Origin: Metabacillus crassostreae
GTDB taxonomy: Bacteria; Bacillota; Bacilli; Bacillales; Bacillaceae
Direction: 5' to 3'
DNA: 64,000 nucleotides
Assembly: GCF_016908395.1 (NCBI RefSeq)
Contig: NZ_JAFBDU010000006.1
Coordinates: 186,001-250,000 of the forward strand
Shown one piece after another: positions 8,766-16,987 of the stretch. The position numbers were made by a program, and so were the translations under genes. Every line of letters begins with the position of its first letter. Positions within the stretch are counted from its first letter, which is position 1. Below the pieces are notes generated by a model that was given only the letters and a program-made list of their open reading frames with translations, was not told where the DNA came from and searched no databases.

Positions 8766-10280
8766 ATGATTAAAAAACTGCAACTCCCATTACAAACATT
8801 AAACTTAGTTTTAGGATTTATGGTATGGGTGATCATATCCTCATTATTACCCTTTATTAAAGAAGACATTCCCATTGCCCCTGAACAACTAGCATGGGTG
8901 ACAGCTATTCCTGTAATTTTGGGATCAATTTTACGAATTCCACTAGGCTATTATGCAAATCTAATTGGAGCTAGAAAAGTGTTCATGATTAGCTTTATTC
9001 TTCTACTACCTCCTGTGTACTACATTAGTATTGCTAACTCACTTGTAGATTTATTAATTGGTGGCCTATTTTTAGGAGTTGGTGGAGCTGTATTTTCTGT
9101 TGGTGTTACCTCATTACCTAAATATTATCCAAAGGAAAGACATGGATTTGTAAATGGGATTTATGGTGCAGGTAATTTAGGAACAGCGATAAGCACGTTC
9201 GCAGCACCAGTTTTAGCTTCGAAATTTGGTTGGTCTTTAACAATACAATTTTATCTCATTATTCTCGCAATCTTTGTTGTTATTAACTTTTTCCTTGGTG
9301 ATAAAGAAGAGCCGAAAATGAAGGCACCTCTTATGAAACAAATACAAGGTGTTTATAAAAATCCAACGATGTGGCAGCTATGCTTATTTTACTTTATTAC
9401 GTTTGGTTCTTTTGTAGCCTTTACAATTTATCTACCAAACTTTTTAGTTGCCAATTTCGGATTGGAAAAAGTAGATGCTGGTATTAGAACAGCTGGATTT
9501 ATCGTACTTGCAACACTAATGAGACCGCTAGGGGGCTGGCTAGCAGATCGCTATCATCCTCTTAAATTATTAATGTTTGTGTTCGGAGGTTTTACGATAG
9601 CGGCTATGCTTTTATCTTTTGCACCTTCTATTACGTTGTATACAGTTGGCTGTTTAACCATTGCTTTATGTGCGGGAATTGGGAACGGAGTTATATTTAA
9701 ACTTGTTCCAACCTATTTCTCTAAACAAGCCGGTGTTGTAAACGGTATTGTTTCTGCAATGGGTGGATTAGGAGGCTTCTTCCCACCACTTATATTGGCC
9801 ATATTATTTAATTTAACAGGCCATTATGCAATTGGGTTTATGGCGTTATCTGAAGTTGCACTAGCAAGTCTAGTTCTTGTTATTTGGATGTATTATCAAG
9901 ATAAGCTTGGTCTTGCTAATCAGGTTATTAACCATACAGCAGAGGGGATAATGGTTACTGATAAACAGGGTAAAATTATTTCTGTTAATCCTGCCTTTAC
10001 AAAGCTAACAGGATATCAAGATACAGAGGTCATCGGAAAAAATCCAAACATGCTTAAATCTGGTATTCAAAAGAAAGAGTTTTATAAAGAAATGTGGTTA
10101 ACAATCGAAAAGAAAGGCTCATGGCAAGGAGAAATATGGAATCGACGAAAAGATGGGAGAAACTATTTAGAATGGTTAACAATTAGTGCTGTTAAAAATG
10201 ATGCTGGAGAAGTTGTTCAATATGCAGGAATGTTTAGTGATATTACTGAACATAAGAAAGAAAAACTAACAAATCAGTAA
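8766..10280 (+). CDS. narK: NarK-like nitrate/nitrite MFS transporter fused to a PAS domain
   Basis: A 504-residue protein with two parts. Residues 1 to about 380 are a 12-TM major facilitator of the NarK group: ARKVFM and PKYYPKERHGFVNG loops, glycine-rich GAGNLGTA and MGGLGGFFPP segments. They should carry nitrate in and nitrite out. Residues of about 385-500 are a full PAS domain with PAC motif (EGIMVTDKQGKI, NPAFTKLTGY, YAGMFSDITEHKK). No kinase or other output domain follows. AAGGAGAAGG precedes the ATG. The transporter belongs to the nitrate reductase upstream. A PAS sensor on a transporter suggests direct control of transport by redox, oxygen or a ligand; that is inference. Confidence 0.9.
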   Translation: MIKKLQLPLQTLNLVLGFMVWVIISSLLPFIKEDIPIAPEQLAWVTAIPVILGSILRIPLGYYANLIGARKVFMISFILLLPPVYYISIANSLVDLLIGGLFLGVGGAVFSVGVTSLPKYYPKERHGFVNGIYGAGNLGTAISTFAAPVLASKFGWSLTIQFYLIILAIFVVINFFLGDKEEPKMKAPLMKQIQGVYKNPTMWQLCLFYFITFGSFVAFTIYLPNFLVANFGLEKVDAGIRTAGFIVLATLMRPLGGWLADRYHPLKLLMFVFGGFTIAAMLLSFAPSITLYTVGCLTIALCAGIGNGVIFKLVPTYFSKQAGVVNGIVSAMGGLGGFFPPLILAILFNLTGHYAIGFMALSEVALASLVLVIWMYYQDKLGLANQVINHTAEGIMVTDKQGKIISVNPAFTKLTGYQDTEVIGKNPNMLKSGIQKKEFYKEMWLTIEKKGSWQGEIWNRRKDGRNYLEWLTISAVKNDAGEVVQYAGMFSDITEHKKEKLTNQ

Positions 10281-10284
10281 TTAA

Positions 10285-10320
10285 AAATAAACACCTTACA
10301 TACAAGGTGTTTATTTTTTT
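10285..10320 (+). terminator. Intrinsic terminator after narK
   Basis: A 13-bp stem (AAATAAACACCTT with AAGGTGTTTATTT), a 6-nt loop and seven or more T. It closes the nitrate operon. Confidence 0.9.
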
Positions 10321-10421
10321 ATAAGGAAGATGAAATGATTGATTTTTCACACTATTCCTGTTGGAATAAAGATATATATATAATATATCTTTAAAATTAA
10401 TTGAAAATGGAGGGGTTATCT

Positions 10422-10943
10422 TTGGAATTTAAGGATGTCGTTAATAAACGCCGAGAGATAACAAGCTTTCTAGATCGTGAAATAAGCTCAGAGGTGATGG
10501 AGGAAATACTAAATCAAGCAATCTTATCACCAACAGGAAACAATTTACCTTCTAGAGAATTTATTGTGGTGAAAAAACGTGAAACATTAGATCAATTATC
10601 AAGCACGACACCTTATGTGAAATGGCTAAAAGAAGCTCAAAGTGCAATTATTATTACAGGTAACCCAAAAGTAAGTAAATATTGGCTACAGGATGCCTCA
10701 ATTGCAAGTAGTTTTATATGGCTAGCAGCAGTAAATGAAGGAGTTGGCTGTGCCTTTGGTGCAATTTTCAATATATCAGATGATATCGAATCAGAGCAAA
10801 GAGAACAATTTGTCAGAACAGTATTGAACATCCCTCAAGAACGACAAGTAGTAGCCATTTTAGGATTAGGATACCAAAAAGAAGAACCTAATAAGAAAGA
10901 AATTCATCCCAAAGAGACAATTGTACATTATGGTACGTTTTAA
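10422..10943 (+). CDS. Nitroreductase-family flavoprotein
   Basis: A 173-residue FMN-dependent NAD(P)H oxidoreductase of the nitroreductase superfamily. The TTG at 10422 is chosen because GGAGGGG ends six bases before it; an upstream in-frame TTG at 10401 has no site. The family FMN-binding start is visible as NKRREITSFLDREIS, with SPTGNNLPSREF, a central SSFIWLAAVNEGVGCAFG helix, and a C-terminal ILGLGYQKEEP. The physiological substrate of such proteins is rarely known. It follows the nitrate operon after a terminator, so co-regulation is possible but not shown. Confidence 0.9.
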   Translation: MEFKDVVNKRREITSFLDREISSEVMEEILNQAILSPTGNNLPSREFIVVKKRETLDQLSSTTPYVKWLKEAQSAIIITGNPKVSKYWLQDASIASSFIWLAAVNEGVGCAFGAIFNISDDIESEQREQFVRTVLNIPQERQVVAILGLGYQKEEPNKKEIHPKETIVHYGTF

Positions 10944-10959
10944 CATATAGGAGGAGCTT

Positions 10960-11088
10960 ATGGTTGAAAAAGTAGGTGTCTGCTTAAAGTGCAATAAAAC
11001 GGTGTATTGTATTGATGGGTTTTTAAATGGTGTTGTTAATGATGCACAGGTTTATTGTTTTGAGTGTTTAGAGGATGAAGATAGGTAG
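10960..11088 (+). CDS. Small zinc-ribbon-like protein, 42 residues
   Basis: A short gene with AGGAGG six bases before the ATG, 16 bases after the nitroreductase stop. The product has two CxxC knuckles, CLKC at residues 8-11 and CFEC at about 33-36, with about 21 residues between them, so it probably binds one zinc. It resembles in style the tiny CxxC proteins common in Bacillus. No function can be assigned. A terminator follows about 65 bases later. Confidence 0.65.
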   Translation: MVEKVGVCLKCNKTVYCIDGFLNGVVNDAQVYCFECLEDEDR

Positions 11089-11154
11089 AATTATTGTAGT
11101 TCTTTTTCTATTAATTAGCTTAAAGTTACTATGATAATTTTAGATTTATATACT

Positions 11155-11190
11155 AAAAGAGCCACTTCTATTTAATGAAGGGCTTTTATT
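11155..11190 (+). terminator. Intrinsic terminator after the zinc-ribbon gene
   Basis: Stem AAAAGAGCC-ACTTC with GAAG-GGCTTTT, one bulged base and an 8-nt loop, ending in TTTTATTT. It lies directly before a tRNA-Ala relic. Confidence 0.65.
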
Positions 11191-11197
11191 TAGGGTG

Positions 11198-11236
11198 ATA
11201 GAGCATAGGGGGATCAAACCGCTGATCGCTACGCTC
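11198..11236 (-). pseudogene. Relic of the 3' part of tRNA-Ala
   Basis: On the plus strand these 39 bases match the 3' region (anticodon arm to acceptor end, read in reverse) of the intact tRNA-Ala at 22040-22112, with five mismatches, and the match stops abruptly in the anticodon arm. The shared blocks are GAGCATAG, GGGATC, AACCGCTGA and CTACGCT. The 5' half is missing, so it cannot make a tRNA. It looks like an old attachment-site scar or a rearrangement remnant. Confidence 0.7.
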
Positions 11237-11325
11237 TTAAGGGGAAACACTGTCAGTACATTAGTAGAAATGAAAGAAGGATATAAATAAAAGTAGGGAT
11301 GAACCCCTACTTTGATAAAAGAATT

Positions 11326-11814
11326 TTAAAGAATATCAATGTTAACAAGTAATGCTATTAGGATTTGTAACATTACTTGTAGAGAGATTGCAACATCTGT
11401 ATCAGTTGTTGTAATGTTTACATCTCGGGAGTTTTCAATAACTAATTTTTGTTTGTTTAATTGTTTGATATCTGCTTCTTGTAATAGTTGTTGAGTGACT
11501 TTTTCTGCTCGATCAGTGTCAGCAATTGTTAAGTTAATGACTAAAGCAATTGCAATTTGTATACCAACCTGTAAAGAAGCAGCTACCTGAGTATCAGTTG
11601 AAGAAACCTCGATATCACAGGAGTCTCTAACAATAATTGCTTCAGATGAAATTTGTTCTGTTTCACTTACTTGGTTCCCACCATGAGAAACTACTTCACT
11701 GTCTTCAAAAAAGTGATCAGAGTTTATATCTACCACCTCTTGGTAAGAATCATTGTTGATGGAATGACAAGATTTAGAGTTTGACTTAACCCATTCATAC
11801 TGTTTTGCTTTCAT
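11326..11814 (-). CDS. cotX: Spore coat protein X/V family (CotX-like)
   Basis: A 162-residue protein with two copies of the Coat_X domain, at about residues 58-100 and 123-162. They share the pattern I-I-x-[DN]-S-x-[DE]-[IV]-x-[IV]-[ST]-[ST]-T-D-T followed by an alternating V/L/I-rich strand (VAASLQVGIQIAIALVINL and VAISLQVMLQILIALLVNI). Members form the insoluble outer coat or crust of Bacillus spores. AAGGAGG stands seven to nine bases before the ATG. Expression in the mother cell under SigK would be expected; I did not find a clear SigK promoter. It could equally be named cotV or cotW within the family. Confidence 0.85.
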   Translation of the reverse strand: MKAKQYEWVKSNSKSCHSINNDSYQEVVDINSDHFFEDSEVVSHGGNQVSETEQISSEAIIVRDSCDIEVSSTDTQVAASLQVGIQIAIALVINLTIADTDRAEKVTQQLLQEADIKQLNKQKLVIENSRDVNITTTDTDVAISLQVMLQILIALLVNIDIL

Positions 11815-12186
11815 GATTAATTCCTCCTTTCGGTGTACTATTATTAAATGTTTTATAAACTATTTTGTGTAGTATAAATATCTTGATGAAATAGCCTTGT
11901 TTATCAAGAAGGAGTTTTTTGTATTGAGATAAAATTTAACTGTATTAATTTATGTTCTATGAATCTTAAACCATTATTAATGCTCAAAAACCTTTATTTT
12001 AGTTTTGAATTTCAAATCACGAAAACTTTCCAAAAATAATAAAAGACGCAACCTTTTAGAGTTACGCCAAGCCTTTTAAATATGGAGAAACCTGTAATTT
12101 TAAATCTTCTATTTGACATAAGTTTAATAAAATGGATAAATTAAAAAGTTACTTTAAGAAAAATACTGATAAATTCTATTGAGTTT
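11815..12186. other. 372-base gap between two minus-strand spore-type genes
   Basis: Apart from the CotX ribosome binding site at its left edge I see no gene, terminator or repeat here. It is AT-rich with stop codons in all frames. Confidence 0.5.
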
Positions 12187-12486
12187 TTATATTCCATTTT
12201 CTCCTTTTAAAGCAAAGTAATATGTTTGGTTAGAGGGAACGACATTTTGCTCAATACATTCTTCAATAAAATTTCGTAATCTTACAAGCTGTTGAAACAT
12301 TTCTTCATTTACCTCTGTTAACCGTAGAATTTTTTGGGAGTAATCTGGATGTTGTACTTCTTGTTTGTTGTTAATAGTAGACAGATGTTCCATCATTTTA
12401 CGTAACTGATCTATTTGCTCCCGCATCTGTTTTTCATTGTGTTCTAACTTTTCTATTCTTACTATGTATTCGTTCTTTTCCTCCAT
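12187..12486 (-). CDS. Short coiled-coil protein, probably spore-associated
   Basis: A 99-residue protein. The ATG at 12486 has GAGGTGGG five bases upstream; an earlier in-frame GTG overlaps that site. Residues 1-40 and 52-80 have heptads rich in E, K, Q, L and M, so it should form a coiled coil; the tail (PSNQTYYFALKGENGI) is not helical. No known domain. It lies between cotX and an Hsp20 gene, so a role in spore coat formation is possible by position only. Confidence 0.6.
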   Translation of the reverse strand: MEEKNEYIVRIEKLEHNEKQMREQIDQLRKMMEHLSTINNKQEVQHPDYSQKILRLTEVNEEMFQQLVRLRNFIEECIEQNVVPSNQTYYFALKGENGI

Positions 12487-12626
12487 AAAGCCCACCTCAC
12501 TAATTAGATATTAAAATTTATGTATCTCTTATCATTTTATGATTAACCCTCTTGTGAATAATCAGGATAGGCACAAATAATTTATTTATTTCATATGTAT
12601 AAGATATGGGGATAGGGGGGCTTTTA

Positions 12627-13106
12627 GTGAATGATTTTTGGCCAAAAGGGTGGAAAAGAGCACTACCTAACTTTCTTGGAGAAGATTTCTTTTCTTCATT
12701 TGAACAATTTGAAAACTTAGATCCTGAAAACCAAAACAACCAACAGACTTATCCTAATAAAAAGAATTTGTCAGGTATTCACGTAAATATTTATGAATCA
12801 GGTCATGAATTGCTATGTATATTTAAACTTCCTGGTCTTAAATTGAAAGAAGTCGATATTGATATTTATGAAGAGACCATAAAGGTAACAGGTTCTGTAT
12901 TTGTCGATGATCATGGATTTAGACCAATTCAACAGGAGATTTTTGAAGGGGAAGTTGAGAGAAAGATGAAGTTACCTTATCCAGTTCGCCACGATAAAAT
13001 TGATGCTTCTTATCATCATGGCTATTTAATCGTCCTTTTACATCGTCATATTCGACCAAATGAATCAAAAGCAAAAGTTATAATAAATGACCTTGAAGAA
13101 AACTAA
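12627..13106 (+). CDS. Hsp20/alpha-crystallin-type protein
   Basis: A 159-residue small heat-shock-like protein. The GTG at 12627 is preferred because AGGGGGG ends six bases before it. Residues of about 55-150 make the alpha-crystallin beta-sandwich: VNIYESGHELLCIFKLPGL, VDIDIYEETIKVTG, then FEGEVERKMKLPYPV and a C-terminal YLIVLLHRH in place of the usual GVLxVxxPK strand. The N-terminal W/F-rich segment is typical. Related proteins (CotM/CotP-like) occur in Bacillus spore coats, and the neighbours are spore-type genes. A cytoplasmic holdase is the alternative. Confidence 0.82.
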   Translation: MNDFWPKGWKRALPNFLGEDFFSSFEQFENLDPENQNNQQTYPNKKNLSGIHVNIYESGHELLCIFKLPGLKLKEVDIDIYEETIKVTGSVFVDDHGFRPIQQEIFEGEVERKMKLPYPVRHDKIDASYHHGYLIVLLHRHIRPNESKAKVIINDLEEN

Positions 13107-13294
13107 TCAGTTTCTAGTATATAGGAGCTGATTTTTATGTTTGAGATAATAAATTGGAGTGACTAAATCGCTATCGCAGAAAATTATTGATATGGAATAA
13201 ATGAATAATAATGGAAATATACATAATCGTCGAGATGTATGGTACCTAAAAAGCAACAAGAAGCTAAAGAACAACAAAAGAAAGAGGTGCTGTT

Positions 13295-14449
13295 GTGGGT
13301 TTTTTTGATAATCATGGTTTAAGCTTCAGAAGGAAGAAAGCATTAGAGAGTGGTTTAGATTCTGATCTACTAGGTATAGAAAAGGCTATGAAAGAAGCGA
13401 AGATTCCGGAAATCGAAAAGAAAAAAGCATTAAAACGTTCGGTGGAGCACGGACTTGAAGCCGCTCCGTCAATTGGAGATCGAACAATTTCAACTTTTAC
13501 AAGAGAACCAAGACCAGCATATGCAGGTATTCCTACTTTTTTACGAACACCCTTTTTAGAGGATGTGCGTCATGTTGGGGAATATGATGTGGCTTTTATG
13601 GGTGTACCCTTTGATATCGGGACTACTTATCGTGCTGGGACTAGATTTGGACCTGAAGCCATTCGACGGATATCAAAGCTTTATACAAGCTATAGCTATG
13701 AAAAAGGTGTTGATTTAAAGGAATCATTGAAAATGTGTGATGTAGGTGATGTTTTTACAATAGCAAATATTGAGAAGAGTTTCGATCAAATTTTTAAAGC
13801 TGTTTCACATGTTTTTAATCAAGGAACCCTTCCAGTTATGCTTGGTGGAGACCATTCAATAGGCTATCCATGTTTAAGAGCAATCGCTGAACATGTGGAT
13901 GGTAAGGTAGGAATCATTCATATGGATCGCCATTTAGACTTACAAGAAAAAGATATGGATGAGCGAATGCATACAACTCCCTGGTTTCATGCGACAAATA
14001 TCCCAAATGCTCCTGCATCAAATCTAGTGCAGGTTGGAATAGGGGGATGGCAGGTTCCAAGAGATGCTGTTAAAAATGTGAGAAAGTTCAATACAACAGT
14101 TATGACAATCGGAGATATTGAACGATTAGGAATAGAAAAAGTGGCAGAAATCGCATTAGAAAGAGCTTGGAAGGGTGCGAAGGCTGTCTATTTGAGTGTT
14201 GATATAGATAGTTTCGATAGTGGTTTCGTTCCTGGAACCGGTTGGCCAGAACCAGGTGGATTTTTACCTCGAGAAGGGTTGAAATTTTTAGATTTAGTGG
14301 CTAGAGAAGGAATTTGTGGTATGGAAGTTGTAGAAGTATCCCCTCCATATGATGTAAGTGATCAAACAGCTCTATTAGCCACTAGGGTTATAGCCGATGT
14401 GTTAGCAGCAATGGTTGATGCCGGGAAATTAGGCAAAAAGTTCGCATAA
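13295..14449 (+). CDS. Agmatinase-like ureohydrolase, candidate nickel guanidine hydrolase
   Basis: A 384-residue metalloenzyme of the arginase/agmatinase fold, longer than usual SpeB (about 290-305) because of an N-terminal extension of about 90 residues. The binuclear metal motifs are GGDHS, HMDRHLD (in place of the usual DAHxD) and SVDIDSFD followed by PGTGWPEPGG. GAGGTG precedes the GTG start. Directly downstream is a complete Ni/Co ECF transporter. Guanidine hydrolases (GdmH, Sll1077 type) are long, nickel-dependent members of this family, so guanidine is a stronger candidate substrate than agmatine. No guanidine riboswitch was found in the upstream 188 bases. Confidence 0.85.
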   Translation: MGFFDNHGLSFRRKKALESGLDSDLLGIEKAMKEAKIPEIEKKKALKRSVEHGLEAAPSIGDRTISTFTREPRPAYAGIPTFLRTPFLEDVRHVGEYDVAFMGVPFDIGTTYRAGTRFGPEAIRRISKLYTSYSYEKGVDLKESLKMCDVGDVFTIANIEKSFDQIFKAVSHVFNQGTLPVMLGGDHSIGYPCLRAIAEHVDGKVGIIHMDRHLDLQEKDMDERMHTTPWFHATNIPNAPASNLVQVGIGGWQVPRDAVKNVRKFNTTVMTIGDIERLGIEKVAEIALERAWKGAKAVYLSVDIDSFDSGFVPGTGWPEPGGFLPREGLKFLDLVAREGICGMEVVEVSPPYDVSDQTALLATRVIADVLAAMVDAGKLGKKFA

Positions 14450-14463
14450 AGGGTGGTGATAGG

Positions 14464-15117
14464 ATGCATATTCCTGACGGTTTTTTAAGCTTAGCGGTAT
14501 GGTCTGGAACAGGTGCTGTTTCCATAGCTGCTGTTGCTTTATCAGTTAAAAAAGCGAAGTTACAAGAAAACAGTAGTCAGATTCCCTTAATAGGGATTGT
14601 AACGGCATTTATTTTTGCTGCACAAATGATCAATTTTCCTGTTGCAGGAGCAACTTCTGGCCATCTAGCAGGTGGTGTTTTAGCTGCGATACTATTTGGT
14701 CCTTGGCTAGCGACATTAATAATGGCTGCAGTCATTATTATACAATCGTTATTTTTTCAAGACGGTGGAATAACAGCAATAGGAGCAAATCTCCTTAATG
14801 TAGGTGTTATTGCTCCATGGCTAGGCTATATTATTTATAAACTTGTAGAGAACTCAAAATCTAAAATGTTGAAGTCAGTAGGTATCTTTTTCGCTGCCTG
14901 GATTTCATTATTGGCTGCAGCAGTCGCAGTTTCTTTAGAGCTTTACCTTTCAGGGATCATTGGTTTAGGTGTAGCCTTAAAAGCAATGGTAACTTGGCAC
15001 TCCATTATTGGAATTGGAGAAGGGATTATTACAGTTGTGGTAGTAAATTATTTGCTAAAACGAGAAGATCAACCCTTTTTATTACCTGGACAAAAGGGAG
15101 GACTTAATCATGAATAA
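14464..15117 (+). CDS. cbiM: Ni/Co ECF transporter substrate-binding subunit M
   Basis: A 217-residue membrane protein. The mature N-terminus MHIPDGFLS is the CbiM/NikM signature, in which the first residues and His2 bind the metal ion. Six or seven TM segments follow, with the conserved NFPVAGATSGHLAGG. It starts 14 bases after the agmatinase-like gene with GGGTGGTGAT upstream, and overlaps the N subunit by eight bases. Nickel is favoured over cobalt here because no cobalamin synthesis genes are nearby and the upstream enzyme is a candidate nickel hydrolase. Confidence 0.93.
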   Translation: MHIPDGFLSLAVWSGTGAVSIAAVALSVKKAKLQENSSQIPLIGIVTAFIFAAQMINFPVAGATSGHLAGGVLAAILFGPWLATLIMAAVIIIQSLFFQDGGITAIGANLLNVGVIAPWLGYIIYKLVENSKSKMLKSVGIFFAAWISLLAAAVAVSLELYLSGIIGLGVALKAMVTWHSIIGIGEGIITVVVVNYLLKREDQPFLLPGQKGGLNHE

Positions 15118-15394
15118 ACGGCTCTTTTATTTTACTTTGTTAACCATTATTCTTGCTTTTGTGATCTCACCGTTTGCCTCGTCATTTCCTGATGGTTTAG
15201 AAAGAGTTGCTCATGATTTGAGTTTTATAGAACATGAAAATGAACCAATGTATTCAATTTTTCCTGACTATAGTATTCCGATGATCTCAATAGAATTTTT
15301 CAGCACAGCTATTTCAGGATTAATAGGCATAGCCATTATTGGTTTATTAACTTACTTATGGCTACACTGGGCAAAGAGAAAACAATTAAGTTAA
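15110..15394 (+). CDS. cbiN: Ni/Co ECF transporter subunit N (PDGLE domain)
   Basis: A 94-residue protein with one TM segment at each end (about residues 6-24 and 64-86) and the PDGLERVAHD signature of the CbiN/NikN extracellular domain between them. It partners the M subunit during metal loading. GGGAGG precedes the ATG. It overlaps cbiM, so the two are translationally coupled. A strong hairpin separates it from the downstream energising genes. Confidence 0.9.
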   Translation: MNKRLFYFTLLTIILAFVISPFASSFPDGLERVAHDLSFIEHENEPMYSIFPDYSIPMISIEFFSTAISGLIGIAIIGLLTYLWLHWAKRKQLS

Positions 15395-15407
15395 AACCTG
15401 TAAAAGA

Positions 15408-15441
15408 GGAAGGCTTGTCTATACCAATTGACAAGCCTTCC
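15408..15441 (+). promoter_or_regulatory. Strong hairpin inside the ECF transporter operon
   Basis: A perfect 12-bp stem (GGAAGGCTTGTC with GACAAGCCTTCC) and 10-nt loop, between the N and Q subunit genes. No T run follows, and the Q gene ribosome binding site begins eight bases later, so it is not a simple terminator. It may act as an mRNA processing or stability element, or as a weak attenuator. Confidence 0.6.
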
Positions 15442-15460
15442 ATACATTAAGGAGGTAAAA

Positions 15461-16144
15461 GTGTTGATAGGAGGATTTTTTGATATATCAGAGGCAGGTT
15501 CAAAAAGAAAAATAATAAAGTCAGCGCATGTTAGAGTGGTCACCCTTCTGATTATCCTTTGCCTAGCTGCCTCCATAAGAAATTATCCTATTCTATATGC
15601 TATCGGAACCACAGTTTTTTTCTTATGTGTGTGGGCGGGAATTAAGTGGAGATATGTATTTTTAAGAATGCTATTTCTTATACCTTTTGGTTTAGGAGCT
15701 ATTATTCTATTACCGTTTTCAATAGAAGGAAAAAAACAAGAATGGATATGGGGATTAACGATTTCAGAGGAAGGTCTTTCGGTTGCACTATTATTAATTA
15801 GTAAACTTTTTGTATGTCATTTTATCCTCTGTCTATTACTCTCAACTACATCTCCTACTGAACTTTTTCACACAATGAGAAAGATCGGTGTTCCGATTGT
15901 CATCATTGAAATTATTAAAATTACAATGAGATATTTAGCTGTTCTTTTTGATGAAATAGATAGGATGGTGACTGCTCAGCAAGCAAGGGGCCTTACCTTC
16001 AAAACCTTTGCATCCTGGAGATCTTACAAACGATCAGGAGAATTAATGGGTGTATTACTCATACGATCATACCATCGTAGCATAAGAGTTCATGAGGCAA
16101 TGATTTCAAGAGGCTTTAACAGTATGGAGAAGGAGATGAAATAA
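15461..16144 (+). CDS. cbiQ: ECF transporter transmembrane subunit Q
   Basis: A 227-residue membrane protein, the coupling component of the Ni/Co transporter. The GTG at 15461 (or TTG at 15464) follows AAGGAGG by five to eight bases. Four or five hydrophobic segments are followed by the two short ATPase-contact helices typical of EcfT: one around ARGLTF (an A-R-G motif) and a second around MISRGFNS. It runs into cbiO with a three-base gap. Confidence 0.9.
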   Translation: MLIGGFFDISEAGSKRKIIKSAHVRVVTLLIILCLAASIRNYPILYAIGTTVFFLCVWAGIKWRYVFLRMLFLIPFGLGAIILLPFSIEGKKQEWIWGLTISEEGLSVALLLISKLFVCHFILCLLLSTTSPTELFHTMRKIGVPIVIIEIIKITMRYLAVLFDEIDRMVTAQQARGLTFKTFASWRSYKRSGELMGVLLIRSYHRSIRVHEAMISRGFNSMEKEMK

Positions 16145-16147
16145 AAA

Positions 16148-16987
16148 ATGTTCGCTGTCGAGTTTCAAAATGTTACTTATCAGTATCCAAATGGAATGGA
16201 TGCATTAAAGGATATAAACTTAAAAATCCCAGTAGGTACTAAGGTTGCATTGCTTGGTCCTAATGGTGCTGGAAAGTCAACTTTACTACACCACTTGAAT
16301 GGATTAAAACTTCCCCAAAAAGGTAAGGTCAGTATAATGGGAGAAGAGCTTACGAAGAAAAACGTCTCACTCATTCGTCAAAAAGTAGGGCTAGTTTTTC
16401 AAGATCCTGATGATCAAGTATTTTCATCAACTGTTCTAGAAGATGTTGAGTTTGGTCCACGTAATCTAAAAAAGAGTGAACAAGAAATTCAAGAGGTGTG
16501 TTTAGCTGCTCTTGGGAACGTCGGAATGCTTGAATATAAAGAAAGTGCTCCATATCATTTAAGTTATGGTCAAAAGAAAAGGGTGGCCATTGCGGGAGTG
16601 CTTGCAATGAAACCAGACATCGTTATTCTGGATGAGCCCATGTCATACCTTGACCCACAAGGTCAGGACGATGTTGCTGGTCTTCTACAAGGTTTAAACT
16701 TTTTAGGAAAAACAATACTATTATCAACACACGATGTTAACTTTGCTTCTACATGGGCAGATTTAGTTATTATTCTAAAAGATGGGGAATTACTTACTGT
16801 TGGAGGCATAGACCTTTTAGTTAATGAAGAGATCATAAAGAAAGCTAATCTACATTTACCAGTTATCGCAAGGGTGTTTAAAATGTTACCAGAGTTAGGC
16901 CTGAATCAACTTCCTAAAAATGAGCAAGAAGCAGTCCGTTTATTATCTAGAATGCTGTATGAGGAAGAAAGTAGGACACCCTCTTAG
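16148..16987 (+). CDS. cbiO: ECF transporter ATP-binding subunit O
   Basis: A 279-residue ABC ATPase. Walker A is GPNGAGKST (about residue 37), the Q loop is in VFQDPDDQVF, the signature is LSYGQKKR, Walker B is IVILDEPMSYLD and the switch histidine is in STHD. The FQDPDDQ motif is typical of ECF-type ATPases. It powers the M/N/Q membrane part. Its stop overlaps the end of the converging GerPC-like gene by four bases, and no terminator was seen between them. Confidence 0.93.
   Translation: MFAVEFQNVTYQYPNGMDALKDINLKIPVGTKVALLGPNGAGKSTLLHHLNGLKLPQKGKVSIMGEELTKKNVSLIRQKVGLVFQDPDDQVFSSTVLEDVEFGPRNLKKSEQEIQEVCLAALGNVGMLEYKESAPYHLSYGQKKRVAIAGVLAMKPDIVILDEPMSYLDPQGQDDVAGLLQGLNFLGKTILLSTHDVNFASTWADLVIILKDGELLTVGGIDLLVNEEIIKKANLHLPVIARVFKMLPELGLNQLPKNEQEAVRLLSRMLYEEESRTPS

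Noticed and set aside
13107-13294. Guanidine riboswitch upstream of the agmatinase-like gene
   Set aside because: I looked for ykkC-type or paired ACGR-loop hairpins and found neither.
13202-13309. Possible 35-codon gene (ending in three cysteines) overlapping the start of the agmatinase-like gene
   Set aside because: No convincing ribosome binding site and it overlaps the well-supported start of the next gene.
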